64,000 nucleotides of DNA from Siphonodentalium dalli. Taxonomy: Eukaryota > Mollusca > Scaphopoda > Gadilida > Siphonodentaliidae. The notes below the pieces were generated by a model. The model ran no database searches. It was not told the origin of the DNA and worked only from the letters and a program-made list of their open reading frames with translations. Position 1 is the first letter of the stretch, and every line of letters starts with the position of its first letter. The stretch covers positions 41,627,912 to 41,691,911 of the forward strand of contig CP136064.1 in assembly GCA_032622095.1 (NCBI GenBank), in the 5' to 3' direction. Shown one piece after another: positions 20,301 through 31,395 of this stretch. The translations under genes were made by a program, and so were the position numbers.

Positions 20301-20834
20301 TCTTGCCATTTTTACATCTTTTCACCCTAAAATATTTTGATTATTTTGATTATTTGCTTGTAGTAACAACATGGAAAAAACCCACAATTGTGGATATAAC
20401 TATATAACAATAGTTCCAAGCCCAGTTATGACAATTTTACAACTGCATCAAGAGTTATTGTAGACTTCCAGTTTTCACTGAATTTTGGCAAAGTTTTCAA
20501 CTTTTTGACCCAAATTTCGAAAATTTAATCGATATTTATAGAATAAAATGATACAAAATCTTGAATACAACTGTACCACAGTTTATCATTGTGAAAATAT
20601 AACAATTGTATGTTTACATCAAGAGTTATTAACAAAAAATGTTAATCTCCATTTTTCACCAATTTTTCATCATTTTCGCCACTTTTTGCCTCAAAAAGGC
20701 CATTTCGCTTGTTCAGATTTTTGTTGATTTTTAGCTGAGTATACTCTATTATGCTCCCAACCAAAATAAAAAAAAATCTTTTGTGTTGCAATTATTTTGA
20801 GGTTCAGCCCTATTTTCTCATAAATGCACTGGAC
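17333..20834. mobile_element. 3.5-kb TIR element with 1-kb inverted arms and a Cys-rich ORF
   Basis: The outer ends are GTCCAGTGCATTTATG and its complement with TA on both sides (17331-17332, 20835-20836). Behind each end lies CCTCAAAATAATTGCAACAC. The left 2.3 kb is itself a giant inverted repeat: 17333-18345 pairs with 18600-19632, about 80-85% identical, around a 250-bp loop. The segment 19636-20780 carries the decayed ORF described separately. It is inserted in Helitron H3. Confidence 0.78.
19590..20110 (+). pseudogene. Decayed transposon ORF with CXC-like cysteine tail
   Basis: Joined across a frameshift, the relic reads KCTGLQEDPYEHGRERCYEL... then TDWGWQVKDGRLNPIKCEEP, PAPKDLLNIIRCKCKTDCKS, NRCTC. 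The W(E/Q)-KDG-P---PP-P--L---I-C-CK---C-S--C-C layout is the C-terminus of an uncharacterised protein family repeatedly seen in invertebrate mobile-element-rich genomes (recollection, no search). The cysteine tail resembles tesmin/TSO1 CXC motifs. The upstream part in a second frame (DPQLLFQRLITVAK) is also protein-like. No intact frame remains. Confidence 0.5.
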
Positions 20835-20984
20835 TACTTCCCAATCATCAAAATCACCGCAATCGGCACTTCGGGGTTAATAGCGTTGATATATAAAGAG
20901 TGTTCGTTTTCCGCAGTGTCTATATAAAGAGCGTCGTTTTCACTATCTACTTATCTGTATGACGGGAGTCTGATTGTAGCCTGT

Positions 20985-21245
20985 CGCTCGAAATATTATG
21001 CAGAGAGATTTCACGACGGGAAGCGTTTGTTTTCAATTCAATGCAATGTTATCGCTCGAAATATTATGCAGAGAGATTTCACGACATTAGGACGGGTACG
21101 GCAGACTCGAAATATTATGCAAAGAGATTTCCCGACGGGAAGCATTTGTTTTCAATTCAATGCAATGTTATCGTAGAGAGATTTCACGACGGGAAGTGTT
21201 TGTTTTCAATTCAATGCAATGTTATCGCTCGAAATATGACATTAG
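20985..21245. repeat. Tandem repeat, about 68-bp unit, inside Helitron H3
   Basis: TCGAAATATTATGCAGAGAG, ATTTCACGACGGGAAGCGTT and TTCAATTCAATGCAATGTTA recur in three to four full or partial copies. Confidence 0.85.
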
Positions 21246-21319
21246 GACGGGTACGGGCAGGTTAAAAAAAAAGGAAAACAAAGAATGCGTTGTCTGTCGT
21301 TCCTAGGAAGGGGGGATTT

Positions 21320-21500
21320 CATCGGGTAAATTTTTTCGCCAGAAACAAAAAATTTAATTAAAACAATTTAAAATTAAAAAAATTTAAAAAAAATAAAATA
21401 AAAAAAAAAAATATATATATATATATTAAATTTAAAAAACATTAAATTAATATTAAAAAATAAAAAAATAAAATAAATAAAAACAAAATAATTTTAAAAA
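21320..21500. repeat. A/T-only low-complexity stretch
   Basis: Runs of AAATTTAAAA, AAAATAAAAA and (TA)n within the Helitron H3 3' part. Confidence 0.8.
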
Positions 21501-21546
21501 TGTCATGTTTCTGACCAACCACGCCAGTGGAGGGCTAACCTGCTAG

Positions 21547-22149
21547 TATATTATATATATTGACATAAGAAATTTAAGTTTACAAAAATATTTAAGTTTA
21601 ACAGTTGCAATCATACTGTAAAGTATGTTTGGCTTTATCTAGCTTTCATCTGTGAAAACTTAAAATAATTTGACTTCCGGTATGTTATCATTCAGCGTTC
21701 AGACTTCAGTATTTCAATCAATTACAGCACAGGAACAATAACAATTTGATCAAATCAACCTGGTTATCAAGTGGGATCTCATAATACCAAATGAAAAATT
21801 AACTTAGAGATTAGTACCATATTTACTACCTTAATACATGTACATTGTTTCTGTACTACATGTACATGTAGTATTTCTGTACTACATGTACATGTAGTAT
21901 ATTATGTACGGTATGTGTCTCACTTGAATTTTATAAAATAGCCTATTTATGAATTAGAGTGATAATGGCAAGTCTCATTTCAAGCAGGATAAGCATAATC
22001 CATTGAACCAAAAGATATCTGACAATAACTTATAAGCATTTCCAATCCATACATATATAAAAAGTTCCAAAGTTATGCTTGAGAAACTTGATCAAATTGA
22101 CCTCTCAGTAAAATTCAAAATACTGACTCAAAGAGCCTTAGATTAGCTC
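21547..22149. other. Spacer with a CATGTA palindrome pair
   Basis: Two copies of CTACATGTACATGTAGTA lie at about 21858-21899 separated by TTTCTG. No gene was seen. Confidence 0.5.
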
Positions 22150-22335
22150 TAAATGCAATGGATTTTCAAAAAATTTCCATGGGGAGAACCCCCACCATCA
22201 TCAGGGGGTCACCCTTCCCAAACATTCCTCCGCTCAGGCCTTCAGGTTATGCCTTCGGCATATCATTGCCCAAAAACAGGTGTCCCCAAAAAATACCTAG
22301 ATCCTTCACTGAATGCGGAGGAGAAGGTAGTGTTG
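22150..22335 (+). repeat. GGGGGCCCAC-type dispersed repeat, copy 2
   Basis: TTTTCAAAAAATTTCCATGG, then GAACCCCCACCATCATCAGG, C-rich blocks and CCTTCGGCATATCATTGCCC align by eye with 12280-12425. The plus-strand ORFs across it follow repeat composition and not a protein family. Confidence 0.55.
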
Positions 22336-22724
22336 TGAAGCCATCCTTAAGAGATCGGTACAAGACGATCACTCCAATATGTGAACAGTGCAGTGGTGCT
22401 GGACTGACTCCAGTTGTCGCCAGACCATATGGGAAATATTAGGATTATCAAAGACTATATTAGTATATAGACTAGTATATATGTAAATATTAAAGCATAT
22501 GTAAGATTGAATTGGAGTTTCTAGTTCCTCTGTCATCTGGGTAAACCTGATTGGGGCTAAGAAGTGCATAGTTTGGGTTATTGACATGTATTATACAGTT
22601 ATTTTTAAAGATACTGAAAAAAAAAAAGTTAAGCCTACCTACCTACCATAATTTTTTTTAGCTCGTTAGCGGAAACAAAGGTATTTTTTTAGGCCTTATA
22701 TGGCCTTGTATACAATTATAACAA

Positions 22725-22868
22725 ATTAAACTAAAGATGTTCTTGTTTGTGTAGCATGTCCCTATAGTATAGTATATGTTTGTGTAGCATGCTTCTTGTA
22801 TGTGTTTGTATAGCATATTTGGTGTATGTTTGTATAGCATGTTTAGTGTATGTTTGTTAAGCATGTCC
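22725..22868. repeat. Minisatellite, about 25-30-bp unit, five copies
   Basis: Degenerate copies of GTATGTTTGTATAGCATGTT. Translated minus-strand YKHT/MLYKH repeats are a by-product. Confidence 0.85.
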
Positions 22869-23711
22869 ATTTGTATTCAACAACATGTCAAATTTAATTT
22901 GAATTGCCTTGTCTGGATTAGTTCGTTTGGCTAATTTAAATAAATTATTATGCCTTTTAATTATTTTCTCATTTTTAACCCCTTAGTTATCATAATAAGC
23001 TCCGAGATAATTATTACTAGACAGAGGAAGGTATCTTTGTCCATGCTTACTATGTGCAGAAAAAAATAAAAAATAAAAATAAAACCCTCCCTCCCTCATT
23101 GAATTGAAAAAAAACAATTGCCTGAGAACCAAAACTCTTTTTTTTTTGGCCTTAATAAGCAGGCTTTATGTAGGCAATAGAGGTATTGAGTGGTAGATGA
23201 ATTATATTACCGGTACAGTGAAAACAGAGGTATTTTGAAAAAACATCAAGTGATGGTCTAGGTGCCAGTCTCTACAATAATATAGTCTTATAGAGAGCAA
23301 AGTTAAATTTTCCCATGAATTTTATTTTTTGGCCAAATTTTTGGGACATTATCACTGATTATTTATTATCAGCTGATTATTCAGACTACTCCGTGAACCT
23401 GACTTAGATAATCAGACTCAGAGCCAAGCGATAGCCCTATCACTAAGACATGTCAAACTGCGGGACGGGATGGGATGTGTGACAGAATTATTGCGTGGGA
23501 CGGCCGATATCTCAAAGAATATTGTAACGGTATGTAGAGGGCTCGTTTGGTGTCTACAGTCTAACGAAATCTTGATAATTGCCCAAACCAAATATATTAA
23601 ACCTGCCACTCAACAGAAACCAGATGTTTCATTATTTGGACTAGTCTGTGAACTCTACCATTCTAAAACAGAGCTTTCGCTCAGATTATCTAAATCAGGT
23701 TCACAGACTAT
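22869..23711. other. Spacer
   Basis: AT-rich, with AAATAAAAATAAAA runs near 23070. A plus-strand ORF from 23470 spans into the following hAT element and is not recognised. Confidence 0.4.
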
Positions 23712-23719
23712 ATTTGGCC

Positions 23720-24718
23720 TAGGCTTGCCACGATTATTCGATTAATCGACTAACCTTCGGCAGGTGCAGTAGTCGACGGTTAATTACATTCGTCGACTAA
23801 TCGCCCGAGGAGGGGGTGGGTGGGTATGGTTGTGTAACTTGTGTATGTAAGCAGTACTTTTCATCGATCTCATGCCTGGAAGTAACTGTTAACTGCGTAT
23901 GCAGCACAATTCCGTTGCGGCATCCTCTGCCTTTGATGTTGCCGCCGACGTTTGGCGGTCATCTTCAAAGAATTTTGTGTGCGACATCGAAATGTTAATT
24001 ATGTTTATTGTTTAACTGTGAATATTAATTTACTATTAGTGCTACTGAGCTAGATACATTTCCGAAGCGGTTGCCGGTTACGTATATACTATAAACTATT
24101 AATTTTTTTCATTATTTCTTGCAATTCTTTATTGAAAATGTCCAGGTTATACACGGCAGTAATTGTGACTGCATCCCCGTCACCCCAGGATCCCCCCACA
24201 AAAGCTCAAATATCTCCCACTGTCTACCTATGTCCTCGTTAACTTCATTGTAAGTGCACGCCTTTCGCCGCAATTTGACCGATTAATGTGATACACGTGA
24301 CCTGCCGAAATACGTAGTGGCGGCTTGGGAGTCGCATCGAGATTAGCTTTACTTCGTGCAATTTTGCACAGTTACTGTCACGTCGTGTATGCAGTTTCCT
24401 TTAACTTTAACTTTAACATCGGCAATATGGGCACTTGGCAGTACTTAATAGTAAATAAGGGCCTGTAAAAAACTACTTCGGGACGAATGAGATTTTGAGG
24501 GCATGAGTATTCCTTGTTGTATACGAAATAAAACAGTGTAAAACACGGAGCATCGAGAGTTTATAACTGTCTTCATAATGGATTTAAAGAAGTCATCGTA
24601 ATTTCGCATTTATCCATTGTTTACCTGGATGTAATACAGGGCGCATATATTACCGATTAATCGACTAACCGTTGATTATAGCTGTCGATTATGAAAACTC
24701 ATAGTCGTGGCAACCCTA
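23720..24718. mobile_element. Non-autonomous hAT element with 8-bp TSD
   Basis: The ends are TAGGCTTGCCACGATTAT and (complement of the right end) TAGGGTTGCCACGACTAT. Both sides carry ATTTGGCC (23712-23719 and 24719-24726), a perfect 8-bp duplication as made by hAT transposases. Subterminal CGATTAATCGACTAACC motifs recur in both arms. No transposase frame survives. Confidence 0.92.
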
Positions 24719-24726
24719 ATTTGGCC

Positions 24727-25719
24727 AACATCTGACCTACCCTAAAATTGTCGAAATCAAAGCTGCGTAAGCCCATAGCCAAGGGGGTTCGTACCATTCG
24801 AACGAACGGCCCTTTTTCGTGCATGTGCCCGGAGGAGGTGATTAGTGTTCGCTGTTTGGAGGAACATGTCATAACAATGGCATGTTCGGCTATTGATGCA
24901 GTTGATGCCCGGGACATTCACATTTCATTCGAACGAACGACGCATTGCAACAGCCTGGACAGAGACCGGTGCACGCAAATGATAGGCCAACCCATGTCGT
25001 AATATTCCGGAATTCAATCAGGGGATTCAACAGAATGCAGCTCAAACTAGCATGATGTAGTCACTTAATATGACCATCCAACGGAAGGGTGTCGTGTATA
25101 TACACTATACAGTAAGGCAATCTACGAAGGCATACCGCGAAATTACTGGGACGTCTGATAACTTATATGACAAGCCATATGTACACATGCATATAGGCAT
25201 AGGGGCCGCCTATATATAGGCTATCGTGGTAGCCCTATATATGCAGGCCTATACTGCATGCATGACACAACATGCCCACACCAATGACGACCCATGCTGC
25301 ATTGCAACCACCACATTCCAGATTGCAAGTATCCCAAGTAAAGAGATATATTCGAAAAGAAGAAAATAATTATGAATCCTTCTTATAGGCCCATTAGTTT
25401 ATTTTTTTGGTATATGTTAAAACTCGTAATAAAGTTGTATATGCATGTATAGTATAATGTGATGTATCACGTTTTATTAACAATTATATAGGCTTATAAT
25501 GCCCTACATCATCATATATGAGGGTGACGACCCCCCTCTCTGCCTGGAATCCGGCTTCCGGCTTAAAACTGACCCCAGCATCCAGAATACTCCATAACAG
25601 ATAGACGGCATCCGGAATACTCTTTTCACTAAATTTATTGAAAATAGAGTGAGTATTGAAGCAAAAGTTGACATGGTGCATTGGAATTAGTCTGCATATT
25701 GGCTGTAGTAGGCTAGTTA
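24727..25719. other. Spacer, possibly part of an older repeat
   Basis: It includes an open plus frame 24748-25002 containing CATTCGAACGAACG twice (24796 and 24926), and TATATAGGC/GGCCTATA palindromic patches near 25190-25260. No protein family was recognised. Confidence 0.4.
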
Positions 25720-27686
25720 TTATCCCCCTGCCAAATTGAAAATTTGCGGGGGATATAGGAATGGGTTCCGTCCCTCTGTCCGTCCATCCGTCCCGAATTT
25801 GTAAGAGTCATAACTTGAACAAATGTCAACGGATTTCAAAGATTTGTGGTATATGAGTTCACCTGACCATTACCTAGAACGCGTTCGCAAGCCAGGTCCG
25901 GCCGGTTATTTTTACCGGAGTTATTGGACTTTGTTTATTATTTTTGTCGAATTTACCAAATAGCAAATCGACGACGTCACAGGGCTCATTTCCACAAATC
26001 TCAATGGATTTCAAAGATATTTGAAATATGAGTTAAAATGACCAGTATCTAGAACGAGTTCGCAAACCAGGTCCGGCCTGATATTTTCAGCAGAGTTATT
26101 GGACTTTGTTTATTATTTTTTTTGCAAATGGACGACGTCACAGGGCTCATTTCCACATATGTCAACGGATTTTTGGCATATGAGTTCACATGACCAGTAT
26201 CTAGAATGAGTTCGCAAACCAGGTCCGGCCGGATATTTTCAGCAGAGTTATTGGACTTTGTTTATTTGGCTCATTTTCACAAATGTCAATGGATTTCAAA
26301 GATTTTTGGTATATGAGTTCACATGACCAGTATCTAGAACGAGTTCGCAAACCAGGTCCGGCCGGATATTTTCAGCAGAGTTATTGGACTTTGTTTATTT
26401 TTTTGTGTGCAAATGGACGACGTCACAGGGCTCATTTCCACAAATCTCAACAGATTTCAAAGATATTTGGTATATGAGTTCACTTGACCAGCAGTACAGG
26501 CTTGTCAAAGTACCGCCGGTACCAAGGTAGTCGGTACCGGTACTGGTGTTGTATTGTTTATTCCACTACATATCACACATTTAAAAGAGTATAATCTAAT
26601 GTGGTAATTACTGGTAATGTATGGCACTTTGTGCGAGTTTTTGGTGATTGTTGTGGATGATAAATACAACCATGTCAGACTATCCTAATGCACGTATGCC
26701 ACAGCCACCACACATAAATGTGTGACATACATGCATTAGTATAGTCTGTATATATATATATATAGTATACCCACAACAATCACCTAAAATGTTCCATAAT
26801 TTAGGCAGCCTGATAGGTGTTAGAACATTTATGTTTAGGGCTTCAGGCGCTCAAATACGTACATCGGAAAGATTGGTATATATATGGTGAATGACAATTT
26901 ACACTGAAATAAATTGTATGTACCTGCAAGGCTGCAATCCTCATATGTAAGTTATAATGTAACACACATTGAGTCAATGACACATATATACATTGTTGAA
27001 TAAAATGATAACAGCTTCAAGACTCGGCATCCACCGCCGCATGTTTGATCCGTTGACACATAGTAGCATACCATAATGCAAGCGGCAGTTGCGGCACACT
27101 TAAAAGAGCAAAGTTCCTTCAATTTTTATCGATCTATACTGACATATTTAATGTTTTTGACGAGTACCGAGAACCGTCGGTACTGAGTATCAGAACCGGT
27201 ACCGTTGAAACGGCCAAGTACCGCCAGTACCGGTACCAGTACTGGTACCAGTGTACTGGTACCAGTTGACAAGCCTGGACCAGTATCTAGAACGAGTTCG
27301 CAAACCAGGTCTGGCCGGATATTTTAAGTGGACTTATTGGACTTTGTTTATTATTTTTTTTTGTGCAAATGGACGATGTCACAGGGGTCATTTCCACAAA
27401 TGTCAACGGATTTCAAAGATTTTCGGTATATGAGTTCACATGACCAGTATCTAGAACGAGTTCGCAAACCAGGTCCGGCTGGATATTTTCAGCAGAGTTA
27501 TTGGACTTGTTTATATTTTTGGTGCAAATGGACGACGTCACATGGCTAATTTCCACAAATGTCAGTCCTAAAATGAGTTCGCAAGCCAGGCTTTTTGACA
27601 AAATCCCACCTCTTGTTTAGCACATACTGAGAACACAAACATTATTGAGAATGCACTTCCCCAACTGCACAATTCGGCGGGGGATA
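25720..27686 (+). mobile_element. TATCCCCC-ended tandem-unit element, interrupted
   Basis: It opens with a hairpin (TATCCCCCTGCCAAATTGAA pairing with AATTTGCGGGGGATA) and ends at GGCGGGGGATA near 27686. Between lie five to six units of about 130-160 bp with GGATTTCAAAGATTTTTGGT, ATGAGTTCACATGACCAGTA, TCTAGAACGAGTTCGCAAAC and GACGACGTCACAGGGCTCAT. Repeated ORFs are frame shadows. The hAT element 26497-27277 is nested inside it. Confidence 0.75.
26497..27277. mobile_element. hAT-like MITE nested in the tandem-unit element
   Basis: The ends are CAGGCTTGTCAA and its complement. GACCAGTA follows the right end (27278-27285), and the left flank reads GACCAGCAGTA, i.e. the same 8 bp with an extra CAG. 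The termini are rich in GGTACCGGTACTGG repeats, and the centre has an inverted pair around (TA)n at about 26750. No transposase is present. Confidence 0.82.
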
Positions 27687-27927
27687 CCATCGTCTGCGAC
27701 TGTTTGTTTGGTTTAGCAACTTGACTGACAGATAATTTTTTTTACTGATGTTATAATCTGACAACACATACATTGGTATAGAATTATGTTGCAACATACA
27801 TGTAGCAAACCTGTGCGAATATTTGTGTGTAGAAACAAACCATTGAAAGTTTGATCACGTGACATCAGTTACTAATTCCTTATTGAAACCGTTCTGGTCT
27901 GATTTTCACCGAATAAACCGCACTATA

Positions 27928-28823
27928 ATAATAATAATAGAGAACATTTATATAGCGCTTTTCCCAAAAGGCCCAAAGCGCTCGGCCACAACACAAGTTC
28001 ACGCACAAATATGCAATATACAAGTGGGTCACGTAATAAACATATGCAGAACTAAGAGGCATCACTCTCAGGGACGACGTTTCCATAGTAGAATTTGAAA
28101 AGTTCCGATTTAAGTAATGTTTTAAAAGTGTCCATGGTATCGGCTTTCTTTGTGTCGGCCTGTAGCCCATTCCAGACAGACGGAGCATGATATTCAAATG
28201 ATCGTCTTCCGTAGTTTTCCGAGTCACGTCTAGGAACAGCCATCAGATTTAGATCTTCTGATCGCAATTCGCGCGGCGGAGAGTACATATTGAGAATAGA
28301 GTCAATATAAACCGGCAAAGGCTTTGTGATGTCATTTGAGAATTTCTTATAACAAAAAGTGGCACATTTATAATCAATTCGAGCTTCAATTGGAAGATAG
28401 TGTAGTTTCGCGAGAAGAGGTGTGACGTGGTCAAATTTATGTTTTCGTAGAGCAATGCGAGCCGAAATGTTAATTATTCTCTGCAGCTTTGCCAATTGAT
28501 CTTGTGGCAGACCAGCGAATAGAGCATTGCAATAATCCAGTCGTGAAAATACAAATGAAGAGATCAAAGTCCTAGTGGATTCTACCGACAGATGTGATCG
28601 CATATGAGAAATACGCCGAAGTTCCAGAAATAAGGACTTGTACAGTGTGTTTATATGGGACTTCATGGACAGTCCTTTGTCTAAAATCACTCCTAAATTT
28701 TTGGCGTTATCTGAGAATTCGATGTCGGCGCTGCCAATGCGTAGGGTAACCTTGATAGCTTTTAAACGCTGATCCGTACCACAAAACATTAGTTCAGTTT
28801 TGTTCTCGTTGATGTGAAGTGTA
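27928..28823 (-). mobile_element. 5'-truncated non-LTR retrotransposon (LINE) with TSD
   Basis: A minus-strand reverse-transcriptase C-terminal ORF is framed by a 7-bp duplication, CACTATA, at 27921-27927 and 28824-28830. The 3' end is GCGCTATATAAATGTTCTCT then an (ATT)n microsatellite and no poly(A), as in CR1/L2/Rex-like clades. The body is cut at the 5' side. Confidence 0.88.
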
Positions 28824-28825
28824 CA
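28052..28825 (-). CDS. LINE reverse transcriptase, C-terminal fragment
   Basis: The open frame starts within the element (HINENKTELMF) and continues 245 residues from the first Met. It has the post-catalytic part of a non-LTR reverse transcriptase: NAKNLGVILDKGLSMKSHIN (thumb entry), SSFVFSRLDYCNALFAGLP, then AKLQRIINISARIALRKHKF, LHYLPIEARIDYK and the closing GRRSFEYHAPSVWNGLQ. The catalytic YADD-type box and the endonuclease domain are missing through 5' truncation. The frame has no stops, so the insertion is fairly young. It cannot be active. Confidence 0.88.
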   Translation of the reverse strand, partial: CTLHINENKTELMFCGTDQRLKAIKVTLRIGSADIEFSDNAKNLGVILDKGLSMKSHINTLYKSLFLELRRISHMRSHLSVESTRTLISSFVFSRLDYCNALFAGLPQDQLAKLQRIINISARIALRKHKFDHVTPLLAKLHYLPIEARIDYKCATFCYKKFSNDITKPLPVYIDSILNMYSPPRELRSEDLNLMAVPRRDSENYGRRSFEYHAPSVWNGLQADTKKADTMDTFKTLLKSELFKFYYGNVVPESDAS

Positions 28826-29246
28826 CTATAGTGTGCCGTTGACGAATAATTAAGATACCTCCCAAAAAATTTACCACCAACCCACTGGGTTTCCTTCCAT
28901 GCCCTGTGACCCAAAATGGAAAATGCCCGAAATCATCTTTCTGGTCCGATTTTCACGGAATAAACGACATTATAGTGTGGCCGCTGTTGACGATTAATTA
29001 AGATTCCACTCAAAAAATATTTACCACAAAACCGACTGGCACTGGGTTTCCATACGTACCCTGCGACCGAAAGTGGCAAATTGCCCAAAATCGCCTTTCA
29101 GCATGGTACAATTTTCACGGATTAAACGGCAGGGTGTATGTAGGGTGCATAATTAAAATTCAACCAAAAACAAAACAATTACCACTCAACCCACTGGGGG
29201 TCTATACCCTCATGTAATAATGTCGTTATTACAATTTGCGTATTGT

Positions 29247-29263
29247 GGGGGGGGGGGGGGGGG
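29247..29263. repeat. Poly(G) tract of 17
   Basis: A 17-base G run just beyond the 150-bp tandem repeats. Confidence 0.9.
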
Positions 29264-29663
29264 AGAACTACCAAATGTTCCACTGTTCAGGCTAGAATTA
29301 GATAAGAATCACCTCTGGCGATATACACACACTGCTATAGTCATTGTCTGAACTTAGTTATCTCCAATTTGTGTGCCATTACACCAGTAAGGAACATGAT
29401 AGAAAAACTGAAAGAGGTATGCCTCTTTTTCAATGCCAGTCCTAAATGAGAAGCATTATTAGTGAATATTGTCAGTGTGTCTGTGCCACACAACGTGTCG
29501 AGGCGGAAGCCAATTTTAGACTTGTGCAAGACTAGATGGGCTGAATGGCACGAGGCCTACAAACATTTTTACCAATCTTACATATACATTGTTAAGGCCC
29601 TAGAGGTTATTGCCTATGGTCTGCACGGAGGTGAGGGGTTTGACAAGCTACTTGTTGAGGAGT

Positions 29664-31395
29664 AGACCCCGAAGCCACGACAAATAGTTTTCATGGCTGG
29701 CTTAACCGATTTTCGTGGCTGGTTAGCTAGCTAAGCCGGCTCAGTCACGACGTTCGTGGCTGACGAAATATGGCGGCTGAGCCGGCTGAGATGTTGTCAT
29801 TCAGCGTATTCTCGTTTCCGAAATGTTCCTAATCCCCTGTTACCGGTTATAGCGCCGTTATTTTAGCGTTTGTGGTGAACCCGTAGAATTCCAGACCACA
29901 CGTAATCTTTTGATGTTGGGCTTTTCCATTATGGCGAAAATCCATGAATGACTGGTATGGATATACTATGTAGTTTCCCATCTAATCGGTATAAGTAGTT
30001 ACATTTGGGACTTCTGTCGACTTCAGACTGCTACCATCACTGCCATCTTGCGATATATGCATGCATCATTGAATGATGAACCCGATAGTAATGATATATA
30101 ATATTTCAAACTATTTTCTATTCTTATGTGTATTATATATTGACAAATGCCAGCGATGTCCGAGACTGTGTGTTGTCGATATAAACAATTTATATTTTAA
30201 CCCTTTCAATACCGAATGGATGCGCCCATTCAGTTATATGAAAGCATGCATTAGGATAGTCTATTCCACACTAAGGGTGCCCGGCGTTCTGATAATATAA
30301 CAACCATGCCGTGTCCATGCGAGTATATGCCAATATTAGGCAATGCGGTTTAGTTCTTTGCGATTCACAGTACAGTTGTGCTTGACATATATAAGCCCAT
30401 GCACATGGCTCAGCCATTTTACAATTCCGGTGGCGGAGATTTTTAAATGTGGCTGGCGTTAGAGATAATATGGCTGGCGGCGGCTTGTGGCCAATATGGC
30501 TGGCGGCGTGCGATGGCGGCTTCGGGCTCTATTGAGGAGGGAGACTGGAATTCCAATAGCAAGTCAAGAGCAGCATCTGCTTTAAACGCCGTCACTCAAT
30601 TCAAGTTTATCGTTGTCTTTCTTGTGGTGTACCAGTTGCTGGGACGTATGGAAGGCATCACGGTTCTCCTTCAACGAGAGGCGAATGACATCATCAAGGC
30701 CATATCCATGATCCAAGACATCTCAGAAGAATACTGAGACATACGATCGTCAATGGAGCCATATTTCATGAAAATTTACAACCATGCAGTTGTAGTGGCA
30801 AAGAATGTGAGCGTGGAACCATCAATGCCAAGAATTAATAATAGGCAGACAAATAGGGCCAATGCAGAGGCAGAAACCTCAGAACAGCACTACTTGCGGA
30901 ACGTGGCTATTCCATTCTTAGACCACGTGTTGGTGTTCCTGAACGAGAAATTTTCAGAATCAATTGAAAACGTGTCGAAGATGTTGATGGTTGTGCCCAG
31001 AGTTGTTCGAATGTCACAGCCTACATTTTCTGATTTGTCTCTGGTCTTTGAAACATACGCCTGTGACCTTCCTAATTCATCTCCTAACATCTTTGAAGAT
31101 GCACCGAAGATGATATCCGAAGAACATCTTCGGATGCCCTGCAGAAGTGCGATCAAATGTTATATCCGAATATCTACATTATTCTCAAAATTGCCTGCAC
31201 AAGTTTTTCTTGTGAGCAGAGTTTCAGCGCCCTCCGTCGCCTGCATCGCCTGCATCGCCTGATGCACATATACTATTACTTCGGAGTTAAAACTGACCAA
31301 GTACTCGATATATTCTGTGCGGAAAATCCGAGAAGAGTCAAGTTTGAAAGTTTTGCCGAATTACCTTATGCATATACATGAATACATTCCCCAAC
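29664..31395 (+). mobile_element. Decayed hAT transposon (P52rIPK-like transposase) with long terminal region
   Basis: It starts TAGACCCCGAAGCCACGACA and runs through an 860-bp non-coding terminal region (GTGGCTGGTTAGCTAGCTAA, CCCTTTCAATACCGAATGGA, AAGCCCATGCACATGGCTCA) that recurs as the foldback arms at 37022-39332. Transposase-like coding sequence follows from about 30526 to 31380. The right terminus was not found. Confidence 0.7.
30526..31380 (+). pseudogene. hAT transposase pseudogene, P52rIPK/ZMYM-like
   Basis: Three frame pieces make one protein. The first (to 30737) has FKFIVVFLVVYQLLGRMEGI and ends at an in-frame stop after SEEY. The second (from 30753) reads VSVEPSMPRINNRQTNRANA, then HYLRNVAIPFLDHVLVFLNE. 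The third (31157-31380) reads YPNIYIILKIACTSFSCEQS, FSALRRLHRL. These are the familiar VEP-MPR--GRQ--R-N, YY-R-IPFLDH and C-ERSFS-LRR blocks of hAT transposases related to the 52-kDa repressor of the inhibitor of PKR. Much of the middle is missing, and stops plus a frameshift make it dead. Confidence 0.82.

Larger units (their letters stand above)
16271..21546 (+). mobile_element. Helitron (H3) split by nested insertions
   Basis: The 5' end TCTA is separated from ACTATATATTTTGAGACTTC at 17167 by Helitron H2. The 3' end is GCCAGTGGAGGGCTAACCTG then CTAG at 21543-21546. Its complete relative is H4 (41437-41995), which starts TCTACTATATATTTTGAG and ends GCCAGTGGCGGGCTAATCTG then CTAG. The body is also interrupted by the 17333-20834 element. 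Shared internal sequence (AAAGAGCGTTCGT, CCGCAGTGTC near 20900-20935) supports joining the parts. No Rep/helicase ORF was seen. Confidence 0.7.
27880..29225. repeat. About 150-165-bp tandem repeat hosting a LINE
   Basis: Units contain TCTGGTCCGATTTTCACGGA, ATAAACGGCA, CACTATAGTG, GACGATTAATTAAGATTCCA and CCCACTGGGTTTCCATA. One partial copy lies left of the LINE (to 27927) and about three lie right of it (28824-29225). Confidence 0.75.

Noticed and set aside
28249-28455. ORF overlapping the LINE reverse transcriptase
   Set aside because: It is a frame-shifted shadow of the reverse-transcriptase frame.
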